Source: a virus
Virus record (IMG/VR): IMGVR_UViG_3300032516_000068
Coordinates: 1 to 40,441 of that record
Length of the DNA stretch: 40,441 nt
Strand: one strand, 5' to 3'
The notes under the pieces were generated by a model that was given only the letters and a program-made list of their open reading frames with translations, made no database searches and was not told the DNA's origin. Of this stretch, positions 24,601-30,664 are shown in pieces; position 1 is the first letter of the stretch; every line of letters starts with the position of its first letter. The translations under genes and the position numbers were made by a program.

Positions 24601-27216
24601 GCTGGCGCAAGCGAAGCACAAGCTCTCACAATCTCAGATCTTGTCTGGAGGCAGCATGAGATCAAGGCGATGGATCGTGAGCTTAAAGAGCTTCAGACGG
24701 CAGCAGAGAAGGGTTCTCTCGCGGTCATCATCCAGCGCATCAAAGACACTCCACTTGAAGATCAGCAGAATCCGGAATGGATGCAAGGTGTGATCCGTGA
24801 ATACTTGGTTGAGGCAGGACTATCAAATCAAGCTGCAGACACCGCAGCAAGGCTATATGAGAGCGTAATCGCTGAAAGGTTCGCAGAAGCCAAGCAAAAG
24901 GCATTTGAGGCAACGCTGGCTAAATCTGCGCCATGGAATAACTATCTATCCAGAAACGCTCAACTCGGAAAGAATGCGCTAAAGAAGATTCAAGACGCAA
25001 TCAGAACTGGAGTCCTCGATCCAACGCAGACTGCCGAAGGCATCATTGCTAAAGAGAGCGGATGGTCTGGATTTAGTAAAGAACAACTTACTCGCATCGT
25101 TCAGTTAGATGGGGTTCTTTCTGATGAGAATGCAAATCAAGCAGACAAGGCTGAAGCGATGTCTGAACTTAACAAGATTATTGTTAAGGCAAAGATGCCG
25201 GTAAGGTTTAAGGATGCAATTGGCGCTTACTATGTAGCGCAGGCACTCATGGGTATTCCGACACTCTTGGTTAACATCGTTTCTCCAATTGGATTCTCTG
25301 TGCGTAATATGATTACCGACATTGGACGCTATGCGTTTACTGAACCATCGCGTATCCCAATGGCACTTGAAGCATTCTTGGATAGTATGAAGTCTTGGTA
25401 TAACCAGACATTATATGCGTTCAAGAACCAGATTTACATGAACGATGTGGTTGAATATCTGCAAGGTCAGAATGTTCTTCGTGAATTGTTTGACAAGGGC
25501 AAGGATCAATGGGCTAAAGGCGACTATGCTAACGGCATGGCAAATATGCTTGTTGGTATGACGCAGATTACTGGACGGGTTCTTTCCTCTCTTGATCAAG
25601 GCGCTATCTCCGCACTGGAAAATCAGAACATTACTCGCTATGCAATGGAGGCAATGAAGCAAAACAACATTCCACAGAACAAGCGTAAGGAGTTTGCCAA
25701 CATGATCCTGCATTTACGTAGGCAGACATATATGCAAAATGTGTCTAATGGCATGGCGAGTGATCGCGCTGGAGTCTTGGCTGATCTTGCTGTTCGTAAT
25801 GAGATTGTAACCGGACTTTCTTCGCTTGGAATAAGAGACAGAGTATTGGATTCAGCAATCAATGATGCGCTTCAAACTGTTGGTAGAAATAAAACGCTCA
25901 ACATAGATAGCCTTACTGAAACAACAAAGAAACTTTCTGACGATGGCATTCTTTCTTACCTGCCAATTTCATTCCTTGAAAATATTGCAGAGGCTGCTGG
26001 ACGGCAAGGCCCAGCAATGCAGGTTTTTTCTAAGATGCTTTATGGTTTCGCTCTTGTTCCTGCCCGTGTATTTCATACGACTGCATGGTTTTCTCCATAT
26101 GGATTTGTTCGTCTTGCTGTAGATAAATACAAGAAAAACAAAGGCGAAGACTCTCCATACGCAATGAGTCTTCAGACTGAACTTCAATACAAACAAAGAC
26201 TTACTGAAACTATTGCTGGCTCTGTCGTTATGCTTGGACTTGCGGCTCTTGCCGGAAGCTCAACCGACGAAGATGACGAGAAGAAGTTTAAAATTGTTAT
26301 TACTGGAAATGGGCCGAGCTATAGTGCAGACAGGCAATATTTTGATGCATGGCACAAAAAATATAAACCATACAGCATTAACATTGTTATGGGAGATACG
26401 GTTATCCCAATTAACATTGGAAGAGGTGGTGAAGCATTGTTCTTCCCAATTATGCTTGCTGGCGGGTTGGATGATTGGCGCATCAAAGAAAAACTTAACC
26501 TTGCTAAAAAAGAGCCAGAGAGCTTGAACCTTGCCGCAGAGGTGTTGGGGTCTGCATTCTTTGCCTTGGCTCAAAGAGGCCCGTATGCTGCTTTTACCAA
26601 GCCTTTGTTTGATGCCTCAAAAGATGGAAAGATCACAGAAGAACTTGTTGGTCAAGCCGGGTTCTTTGGTAAAACATTTATCCCAATTGTTGGATCATCC
26701 CTATCAAGGAACATTTCGGATTTCATTAGTGATCCAGTTGACAGGTCTTCAATGCAGGGAGCCATCTATGCTAATACCCCTATTGTTGGGCCGTGGTTAG
26801 GCACTAAGGCTCTTAATGCTCTCGGACAACCAATTCGTGCTGATGACTGGGGAGACAGGCTATTTAAGCTCGGTGTGCCTGCTGTGTTTTCATTCCCTAA
26901 AAACACTCCAGAAAATGAACTCAATGAACTGATCTTGAGCAAAGGCAGCGGCCCATCCATTCCTACAAGATCAAATGCACAAAAACGCTTTGGCGATGTT
27001 CTGACAGACAAAGAATTTGAGGTATATGTTCGTGAGTATGGACGTATTGTATCTGACAAAATGTTCAAAAATCGGAAGAGACTTGAAAGTTTACCTGTAA
27101 ACAAATATGATGATGAACTTGAAAAGTATGTTCGCGGATATTCAATTGATGGAATCAAAGTCACAGGAGCTTCCGACATGGCAGTTCGTGCTGTGAAGAG
27201 ATTAAGGAACGAATGA
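18682..27216 (+). CDS. Giant polyvalent/internal-virion-type protein, 2844 aa, with metallopeptidase and ADP-ribosyltransferase-like domains
   Basis: About one fifth of the window. The N-terminus has a tandem GLFDDLLEED motif (residues 2-11 and 21-30), then a hydrophobic Ala/Gly-rich stretch (about 134-190) and a long Pro/Glu-rich low-complexity linker (about 380-860). HELGH at 1118-1122 is a zinc-peptidase HExxH motif in a segment with a preceding Ile-rich strand. Residues about 1250-1386 carry the linker DAEYLAAVERGDMETAQRMV followed by a GFHGT (1279-1283) ADP-ribosyltransferase-like fold with GGAIFVATDINEASVFG. Then come some 700 residues of charged helix and a C-terminal region with hydrophobic segments (for example GSVVMLGLAALAG near 2510). 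This is the plan of phage polyvalent proteins ejected with the DNA. The role may be host takeover or defence counteraction; the catalytic activities are inferred from motifs only. Confidence 0.8.
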   Translation: MGLFDDLLEEDNIQTAPKRNGLFDDLLEEDDLASNQQPVVDNYFTPRPLKTQQEEREIGTFEGITNAAKNAFDSSRQAMDVVGGVTPEEAQNIAKIEFDKKSRKLAPGYDEYQKAEGMDAVLAFAKNPIEVTSNIVAEGLAGSLPALGAGLVTGGVAAAAAAPTVIGAPVAFTAGQVAGTFAGSLATEYGGKVLEELQGEGMDISDPDSIQKFFSNEELMGKVKDKALTRGVPVAAFDAISAGIGGKLGRVFGTKVLTEGEKIIGKQFATKTGEAATELGAQALAGGLGEVSGALAAGEPIEGKAVFGEVIGEVGPGSVEVITGRIADQRAMAKTREEAKIKATSELSAKLEENSAPLTASVVTSKSATNIEQDKLAAQLEEELLIQETAAAAAQLPTTDATKKIIQPEGIRQEPQDGTQIQQATGAGVSDSLLSATRIQEEGQVARDIVSELQAVSSNTATSEQIARLSMEGLVDVRRGQAIINEDGEGILAQAQAPLPKLTPEERVAEVEGQVETPQPTLRDLVVSSGIPKEAADSYIENLRNEGLDDAQIGEMADNLKTLREDADRRNEEDAVRSRDIARRARAGDKTARAELERERGIVTEEPTIGEIPQTSPIVGEQVTETTPVEQVAETQIAEEPIISEKPQTSEIVGAETPAIVEQEQVAPVSQEFKDELMMSGVAYDGNTRYSVQQSSDGTFRAERIANGQREDIEIGLPDIETAQNVIINSVGKEIPAITVETPATTTPKTPQQAPSGMSVEEAKAYLEGRNKSTILGYSPEDIMAMQQGKRVSRTIPAAPVTEAPAITPSPVAAPAEAPAPEVATIQRDVTKPEQMTEEEFSSSGIEPQVHIVNQTASRLGVSNIRDIPLSEIHKQIINDKVGYINQAIDLAKNGIMKGVSKKKAKEVGNQRLSYAKDYKFSASAVDSYGIKLPEGYVKQGDLYVYQPTPAVSEAPTQPEGVAVGNRIKLGKSPQTYTIEEVIPQTAIEIDLGEQYYSVKNERTGEVQVVEAMDMKKVGGKKARKIAVSTQQQMLWSTPNEEIVTPIPEANRYKYEEAVKLVDSYFDKEGIPEGIVIVNNTTDPDLEMKAGYFVDRGQIVINLAYIAKGENLSDIISHELGHFIFSDPQFQADFKAFWDLMTPEEQADADRIINQFYNKETGAIQMEEKQVRAFMQLIQESKAMPKWKQLLDSIKLWINEKLGTNFLVTDRGALSVLAAAHKRFKSGERIIREIDSGVLKTAETAQDAEYLAAVERGDMETAQRMVDEAAKKAGYDIKGFHGTRSQEQFNVFKPNPALGGAIFVATDINEASVFGRVMPVFFKAENVRKGVVRSYNEVQAIAKAKERGQNAIRVTDGMGAPINYAVFNPEQIKSADPVTYDDAGNVIPLSQRFRTTSPDIRRMVAEPRREQVAGRERGDIITTPEGIIKQTNEVLRNKFFDGSEVSDEATLNAWNYIEQMLDIKSGAANDLAGQINDVVDQETNSDTRIGASLFSVSLANYAAKLTAQGDTTMISYIIRRINRMPIDKLAGGISESAAALRAKREYNIDGFNTLKTEGKSKVERTAAALFGTDRPSEEQVKSVDDAIKASEDTSIGEPEEVAGEIEKVEKRTGRKVVKKIEDKIKESTEPKKEELLISFQNLNADKKIKGIKLTYSPEKVNPSKNIKDFIVGKLADYRKTLVNQGAGGLESTFWQTMSDQERKEGPLAELDKAQNNELAKIVQKTLIDLGLKGEPPNTKMTDIEKVASILNENKLSDEKRIEADQRIVAEIERRREGELAAGYTPEAVNAKYDIILDAWNQSMSRQLNMPVSDNMLQRLISSELKEQKKKISELIDEPDGKVTVKTKRNIVDSIIRKIYGVSKEFETGIEIDENYDGLKGYLEKSIDNMYARQIEKKNAAYAKRQAKISLRNNVEGQAQSIIDQLANQLSDTPVFPQKEENQIKAIVQQDLRQKPRMNRKEAWTNQLTAKLIQAGASEAQALTISDLVWRQHEIKAMDRELKELQTAAEKGSLAVIIQRIKDTPLEDQQNPEWMQGVIREYLVEAGLSNQAADTAARLYESVIAERFAEAKQKAFEATLAKSAPWNNYLSRNAQLGKNALKKIQDAIRTGVLDPTQTAEGIIAKESGWSGFSKEQLTRIVQLDGVLSDENANQADKAEAMSELNKIIVKAKMPVRFKDAIGAYYVAQALMGIPTLLVNIVSPIGFSVRNMITDIGRYAFTEPSRIPMALEAFLDSMKSWYNQTLYAFKNQIYMNDVVEYLQGQNVLRELFDKGKDQWAKGDYANGMANMLVGMTQITGRVLSSLDQGAISALENQNITRYAMEAMKQNNIPQNKRKEFANMILHLRRQTYMQNVSNGMASDRAGVLADLAVRNEIVTGLSSLGIRDRVLDSAINDALQTVGRNKTLNIDSLTETTKKLSDDGILSYLPISFLENIAEAAGRQGPAMQVFSKMLYGFALVPARVFHTTAWFSPYGFVRLAVDKYKKNKGEDSPYAMSLQTELQYKQRLTETIAGSVVMLGLAALAGSSTDEDDEKKFKIVITGNGPSYSADRQYFDAWHKKYKPYSINIVMGDTVIPINIGRGGEALFFPIMLAGGLDDWRIKEKLNLAKKEPESLNLAAEVLGSAFFALAQRGPYAAFTKPLFDASKDGKITEELVGQAGFFGKTFIPIVGSSLSRNISDFISDPVDRSSMQGAIYANTPIVGPWLGTKALNALGQPIRADDWGDRLFKLGVPAVFSFPKNTPENELNELILSKGSGPSIPTRSNAQKRFGDVLTDKEFEVYVREYGRIVSDKMFKNRKRLESLPVNKYDDELEKYVRGYSIDGIKVTGASDMAVRAVKRLRNE

Positions 27217-27839
27217 TCAAATACGAGTATATTGATAAATCAACATCTCCTCCTGGCGGATGGAAGATTAAAGTTCCACAGACTGGCATTGAGTTCAAAC
27301 ATTACGACTATCGGGCTATATGTAATGCATACAAAAACCATTGTGCAGCTAATGGGATATTTCTTACTCCAACATGGGAGGAAGAGTTTATTTCAGAGAT
27401 GTGCAAGCAAAACACGCATTGGGGAAGATTGTGTGTAAGTGCAGATATGAAGAAAATAACAAGACGGAGACTTTCACTAACGTCTGTGCTTTCATTTTTA
27501 AACATGATGAAAACATGGGCGCAATCAACTTTGTCCGGCAAGGCTGCATTTGTTAGCCAAGAAGAAGCTGAGAAACGGGCTACAATTTGCGCTGCTTGCC
27601 CAATGAATACTACACTCCAATTTTCATGTGGAGCGTGTATGGGTGCTGTTCTAACGCTATTAAGCTCTATCCTTGGAAATAGAAAGACAGAACGAGACAA
27701 TGAACTGGGTGCTTGCTTGGTATGTAGTTGCTCGTTGAAAGCTGCCGTCCATGTCCCGCTTGATGTGCAGAGGGAAGGATTGAATGAAGAGATTAAACAA
27801 GACTTTGAGAAAATAAAACATTGCTGGAAACATATATGA
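27213..27839 (+). CDS. PPGGW-module protein with Cys-rich (zinc-type) C-terminus, 208 aa
   Basis: ATGA overlap with the giant gene upstream and with the GT9-like gene downstream. Residues 7-50 form a small module (DKSTSPPGGWKIKVPQTGIE and then a helix ending CAANG). The same module is found at the C-terminus of the following GT9-like protein. The second half is a Cys cluster: CAACP (126-130), CGAC (139-142) and CLVCSC (168-173), consistent with one or two structural zinc sites. A hydrophobic stretch (ACMGAVLTLLSSILG) lies inside the cluster. I recall similar two-part proteins in other phages but cannot assign a function. A role with the glycosyltransferase is likely from the shared module and coupling. 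Confidence 0.65.
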   Translation: MIKYEYIDKSTSPPGGWKIKVPQTGIEFKHYDYRAICNAYKNHCAANGIFLTPTWEEEFISEMCKQNTHWGRLCVSADMKKITRRRLSLTSVLSFLNMMKTWAQSTLSGKAAFVSQEEAEKRATICAACPMNTTLQFSCGACMGAVLTLLSSILGNRKTERDNELGACLVCSCSLKAAVHVPLDVQREGLNEEIKQDFEKIKHCWKHI

Positions 27840-28789
27840 ACTTCTTACACGAAAGAGACTTTGGTGATATTATTCTAAGTTTGTCAGTTGTTAAGTCTGC
27901 AACAACAAGCAAGTCAAACTACTACATTCAAAATAACCCTAATGCCGTTAAGTTACTATCGCCACTTATTGAGTTTCAGACATATATAGATAAGTGCTGT
28001 AGCTATAAAAATCAAAGCATTGACGAGTCATTTGTTGACTTTAGACGTGGTGGTTTAGAGTGGGGAAAACCGCTTATAGTAAATCATGCAAGTTGGGTTA
28101 AGCGAGAAGTGGATTTGTCTAAACCTTGGATAACTGCTCCTGTAGATAAGAAATACAAAGGATCAATTATTGTTAACAAGACACAAAGATATGCAAATCC
28201 GCTATTCCCGTGGGTTCAACTTGTTAAAATACTTGGCGACAAGATGCTATTCGTTGGACATGATAATGAATATGATATTTTCTGCAATAAGTATGGCAAG
28301 GTAGAGCGATTGATAATCAATAATTACCTTGAACTTGCAACTGCTATAAATAGCTCTGATTGTTTTATTGGTAATCAGAGTTCTTCAAATTGTGTAGCTG
28401 AAGGACTAAAGCATAAAACAATTCAAGAGGTTTGTTTATGGCAACCAGATTGTATCTATAAACGAGACAATGCTGCATTTTGTTACGATGGAACGATAGA
28501 CACAACAATATCAGGAATTGATATTGAGATAACAAGAGAGATACAGAGGCTTGATAGGCACGAATCACCTCCTGGCGGGTGGAAGCTAACGACAAATGTA
28601 AAGACGCTTAAAAGTTATGCAATTGATGTTTTAATAAACGAAGCAAGAAACAATGGTGTTGTTGGAAAGAATAAAGAGATTGAAGAGAAGATTATCTCTG
28701 AAACTTCCAACGATAAAAAGTATGACCCAATTGTCGAAAGATTCATGCATGATATAAAGCGTGTTGAGGAATTACTACAGGAAGCATGA
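27836..28789 (+). CDS. GT9-like glycosyltransferase, copy 2, with C-terminal PPGGW module
   Basis: Start chosen at ATG 27836 (MNFLHERDFGDIILSLS), which overlaps the upstream TGA; the upstream ATG at 27821 would add five residues. Blocks shared with the protein at 5528: HERDFGDIILS (5-15), VDLSKPWI (92-99), FPWVQLV, MLFVGHDNEYDIFC (137-150), FIGNQSSSNCVAEGL (177-191) and DCIYKRDN (205-212). These follow the heptosyltransferase plan, with GNQSS in place of the usual donor loop. Residues 244-250 are SPPGGWK, opening the module shared with the 27213 protein. The last 50 residues are charged helix. Substrates unknown. Ends in an ATGA overlap with the Dam-type gene. Confidence 0.65.
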   Translation: MNFLHERDFGDIILSLSVVKSATTSKSNYYIQNNPNAVKLLSPLIEFQTYIDKCCSYKNQSIDESFVDFRRGGLEWGKPLIVNHASWVKREVDLSKPWITAPVDKKYKGSIIVNKTQRYANPLFPWVQLVKILGDKMLFVGHDNEYDIFCNKYGKVERLIINNYLELATAINSSDCFIGNQSSSNCVAEGLKHKTIQEVCLWQPDCIYKRDNAAFCYDGTIDTTISGIDIEITREIQRLDRHESPPGGWKLTTNVKTLKSYAIDVLINEARNNGVVGKNKEIEEKIISETSNDKKYDPIVERFMHDIKRVEELLQEA

Positions 28790-29709
28790 AGATATTTACA
28801 CCTCCATTAAAAAGTCAGGGTATTAAGACGAAGTTAGTGCCGTGGATAAGAAATGTAGTGGGTCATGAATTTGATAATTGGATCGAGCCCTTTATGGGCA
28901 CAGGAGTTGTCGGTTTCAATATGCAGCCAACATCCGCGATTTTTGGCGACTCGAACCCGCATATTATTAAATTCTATAGCGCCATACAAGCGGGCACAAT
29001 TAACCCCGCATCGGTAAAAGAATACCTCGTTAAGGAAGGGGATTTACTGAGAAACGCCGACGATGACGGCTACGATCATTATCGATGTGTGCGAGATCGT
29101 TTCAATGAATCGGGTTCCCCCCTAGACTTCTTGTTTTTATCACGCGCTGGCTTTAATGGTATGATGCGTTTCTCCAAAAAGGGCCGATGGAATATTCCAT
29201 TTTGCAAAAAGCCAGATCGTTTCGCACAGGCGTATGTTACTAAGATCGTAAATCAAGTAGATGTTATCGCAAAGATTATTCGTCCAAACTGGAGATTCCT
29301 AAATCAGGACTTCCTAGTGTCCATTGAATCCGCAAAAGCGGGTGATGTTATTTATTGCGACCCACCCTATTTGGGGCGATATGCTGACTATTATAACAAT
29401 TGGACAGAGGAGCATGAGGCAACTTTGGCACGCGCACTAAGTATCACGCCCGCCAAGTTTGTTATGTCATCATGGCACCATAATGATTATCGCGAGAATA
29501 TAGCGATCCCAAAATATTGGTCGAGTTTTAATATCTTAACTCGGGATCACTTTTACCACTCAGGAGCAAAGGAAGAAAATCGCAAGCCGATTGTTGAGGC
29601 GCTTATATGTAATTTCGACTTAGCCGGATTCGATCTGCATAACCACGGCATTATATCCAAACCTGAACAGCTCATGCTACTAGAGCCGCAAACACCCTAC
29701 GTGGCGTAA
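28786..29709 (+). CDS. dam: Dam-family (D12-class) DNA adenine N6-methyltransferase
   Basis: SAM-dependent N6-adenine methyltransferase of the alpha class. Motif I EPFMGTGVVGFN (34-45) precedes motif IV DPPY (192-195), the alpha/D12 order. Also visible are FLFLSRAGFNGMMRF (target-recognition region near 115-129) and the C-terminal block HFYHSGAKEENRKP. Length 307 aa is normal for the family. The target is likely GATC-like, but specificity cannot be read from sequence. GC content is intermediate between its AT-rich upstream neighbour and the GC-rich methyltransferase that follows. A hairpin resembling an integron attC site starts 22 bp after its stop. No cognate endonuclease in view, so probably protective. 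Confidence 0.88.
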   Translation: MKIFTPPLKSQGIKTKLVPWIRNVVGHEFDNWIEPFMGTGVVGFNMQPTSAIFGDSNPHIIKFYSAIQAGTINPASVKEYLVKEGDLLRNADDDGYDHYRCVRDRFNESGSPLDFLFLSRAGFNGMMRFSKKGRWNIPFCKKPDRFAQAYVTKIVNQVDVIAKIIRPNWRFLNQDFLVSIESAKAGDVIYCDPPYLGRYADYYNNWTEEHEATLARALSITPAKFVMSSWHHNDYRENIAIPKYWSSFNILTRDHFYHSGAKEENRKPIVEALICNFDLAGFDLHNHGIISKPEQLMLLEPQTPYVA

Positions 29710-29731
29710 CAGAAGGCAAAATAGAAAATAC

Positions 29732-29787
29732 GCCCAACGACAAGTTCAGCGACGCCGATAGGCGTTCGCTGTAACGCTTTGTTAGCC
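29732..29787 (+). repeat. attC-like integron recombination site, 56 bp
   Basis: Outer boxes are GCCCAAC (29732-29738, fits R'' RYYYAAC) and GTTAGCC (29781-29787, R' GTTRRRY with one mismatch). Inner stem CAGCGACGCC (29747-29756) pairs with 29761-29771 over 10 bp around a GATA loop, leaving one unpaired T like the extrahelical bases of attC. The right half resembles common cassette sites (AACGCxTTGTTAGCC). No T tract follows, so it is not a terminator. It lies between two methyltransferase genes; no integrase is in the window. Confidence 0.55.
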
Positions 29788-29803
29788 ATCTTCTTCTTTC
29801 TTT

Positions 29804-30664
29804 ATGACCGACCGAAATAACACCGACCTCCCGACAAACGAAATCTTCACCGGCGACAATGTAGCAGTGCTGCAAACGTGGCCTGACGCCTGCATCGACC
29901 TAGTGGTAACGTCGCCCCCCTACGACAACCTGCGAGCCTACGGAGGCCATAACTGGGACTTCGAGGGCGTGGCGCGTGAACTGACGCGAGTGCTAAAGCA
30001 CGGTGGCGTCATCGTGTGGGTGGTGGCAGACGCTACCGTAAGCGGAAGCGAGACGTTGACCAGCATGAGGCAGGCAATCCACTTCAAGGACGTTTGCGGA
30101 CTGCGCGTGCATGACACCATGATCTACAAAACGAATAAACCGCCCCAAAACGGAACCAGATATGAACCATGCTGGGAATACATGTTCGTTTTCTCTAAAG
30201 ACGCACCGAAAACATGGAACGCCCAGCGGGAAAAAAGCATCGCTCCCGGCGCGAGCAACAAAGGCGGGATGCGTGGCGAGGACGGACAAATGCGCGAACG
30301 CACCTACAACAATCGGACAGGGGAAACCAAGGTGCGGGAAAACATCTGGTATCTCCCCCGCTCGCCGCATAGCGACGGCAAAGAGCGGCACGGACACCCG
30401 GCAACCTACCCAATGGACTTGGCGCGGCTGCACATCCTCTCATGGAGCAACGAAGGCGACGTAGTGCTCGACCCGTTCGCTGGCAGCGGCACGACCTGCG
30501 TGGCGGCGAAGGAGCTAGGACGCCGCTTCGTCGGAATCGAAGTTAATCCGGCCTACGTCGAAATCTGCGAACGTCGGCTGGGTAACTCTGGATTTGCCTT
30601 GGCTAACAAGGCGATGCAGCCAGCATATCTTTCCAAGAGACAAACAGCAGGGATTGATCAATAG
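29804..30664 (+). CDS. Beta-class DNA methyltransferase (TSPPY type)
   Basis: SAM-dependent DNA methyltransferase, N4-cytosine or N6-adenine. Motif IV TSPPY (36-40) in the context DLVVTSPPYDNLRAYGG, then motif I LDPFAGSGTT (222-231) followed by GRRFVGIE; order IV-I gives the beta class. TSPPY is common in N4-cytosine enzymes. The core ends near CERRL (255-259); the last 27 residues (GNSGFALANKAMQPAYLSKR onward) are not typical of the family and are encoded by DNA containing an attC-like half site (30599-30619). Clearly GC-rich. A TTCTTCTTTC leader gives no Shine-Dalgarno. Its stop overlaps the convergent terminase gene by seven bases. Confidence 0.88.
   Translation: MTDRNNTDLPTNEIFTGDNVAVLQTWPDACIDLVVTSPPYDNLRAYGGHNWDFEGVARELTRVLKHGGVIVWVVADATVSGSETLTSMRQAIHFKDVCGLRVHDTMIYKTNKPPQNGTRYEPCWEYMFVFSKDAPKTWNAQREKSIAPGASNKGGMRGEDGQMRERTYNNRTGETKVRENIWYLPRSPHSDGKERHGHPATYPMDLARLHILSWSNEGDVVLDPFAGSGTTCVAAKELGRRFVGIEVNPAYVEICERRLGNSGFALANKAMQPAYLSKRQTAGIDQ
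30599..30619 (-). repeat. attC-like right half site, inverted
   Basis: Read on the minus strand, GCTGCATCGCCTTGTTAGCC plus flank matches the right half of the site at 29768-29787 at 17-18 of 20-21 positions and the common cassette form. It points toward the upstream site, so the methyltransferase is bracketed by inward-facing copies. No left half (GCCxAAC) is found beyond it. Confidence 0.35.

Noticed and set aside
27541-27560. TTGTTAGCC preceded by GGCTGCAT inside the Cys-rich gene
   Set aside because: Similar to the half site at 30599-30619 but in a well-coding frame, without stem or partner box; treated as coincidence.
29727-29790. Hairpin after the Dam-type gene as a Rho-independent terminator
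   Set aside because: There is no T tract on either strand after the stem; the box layout fits attC better.
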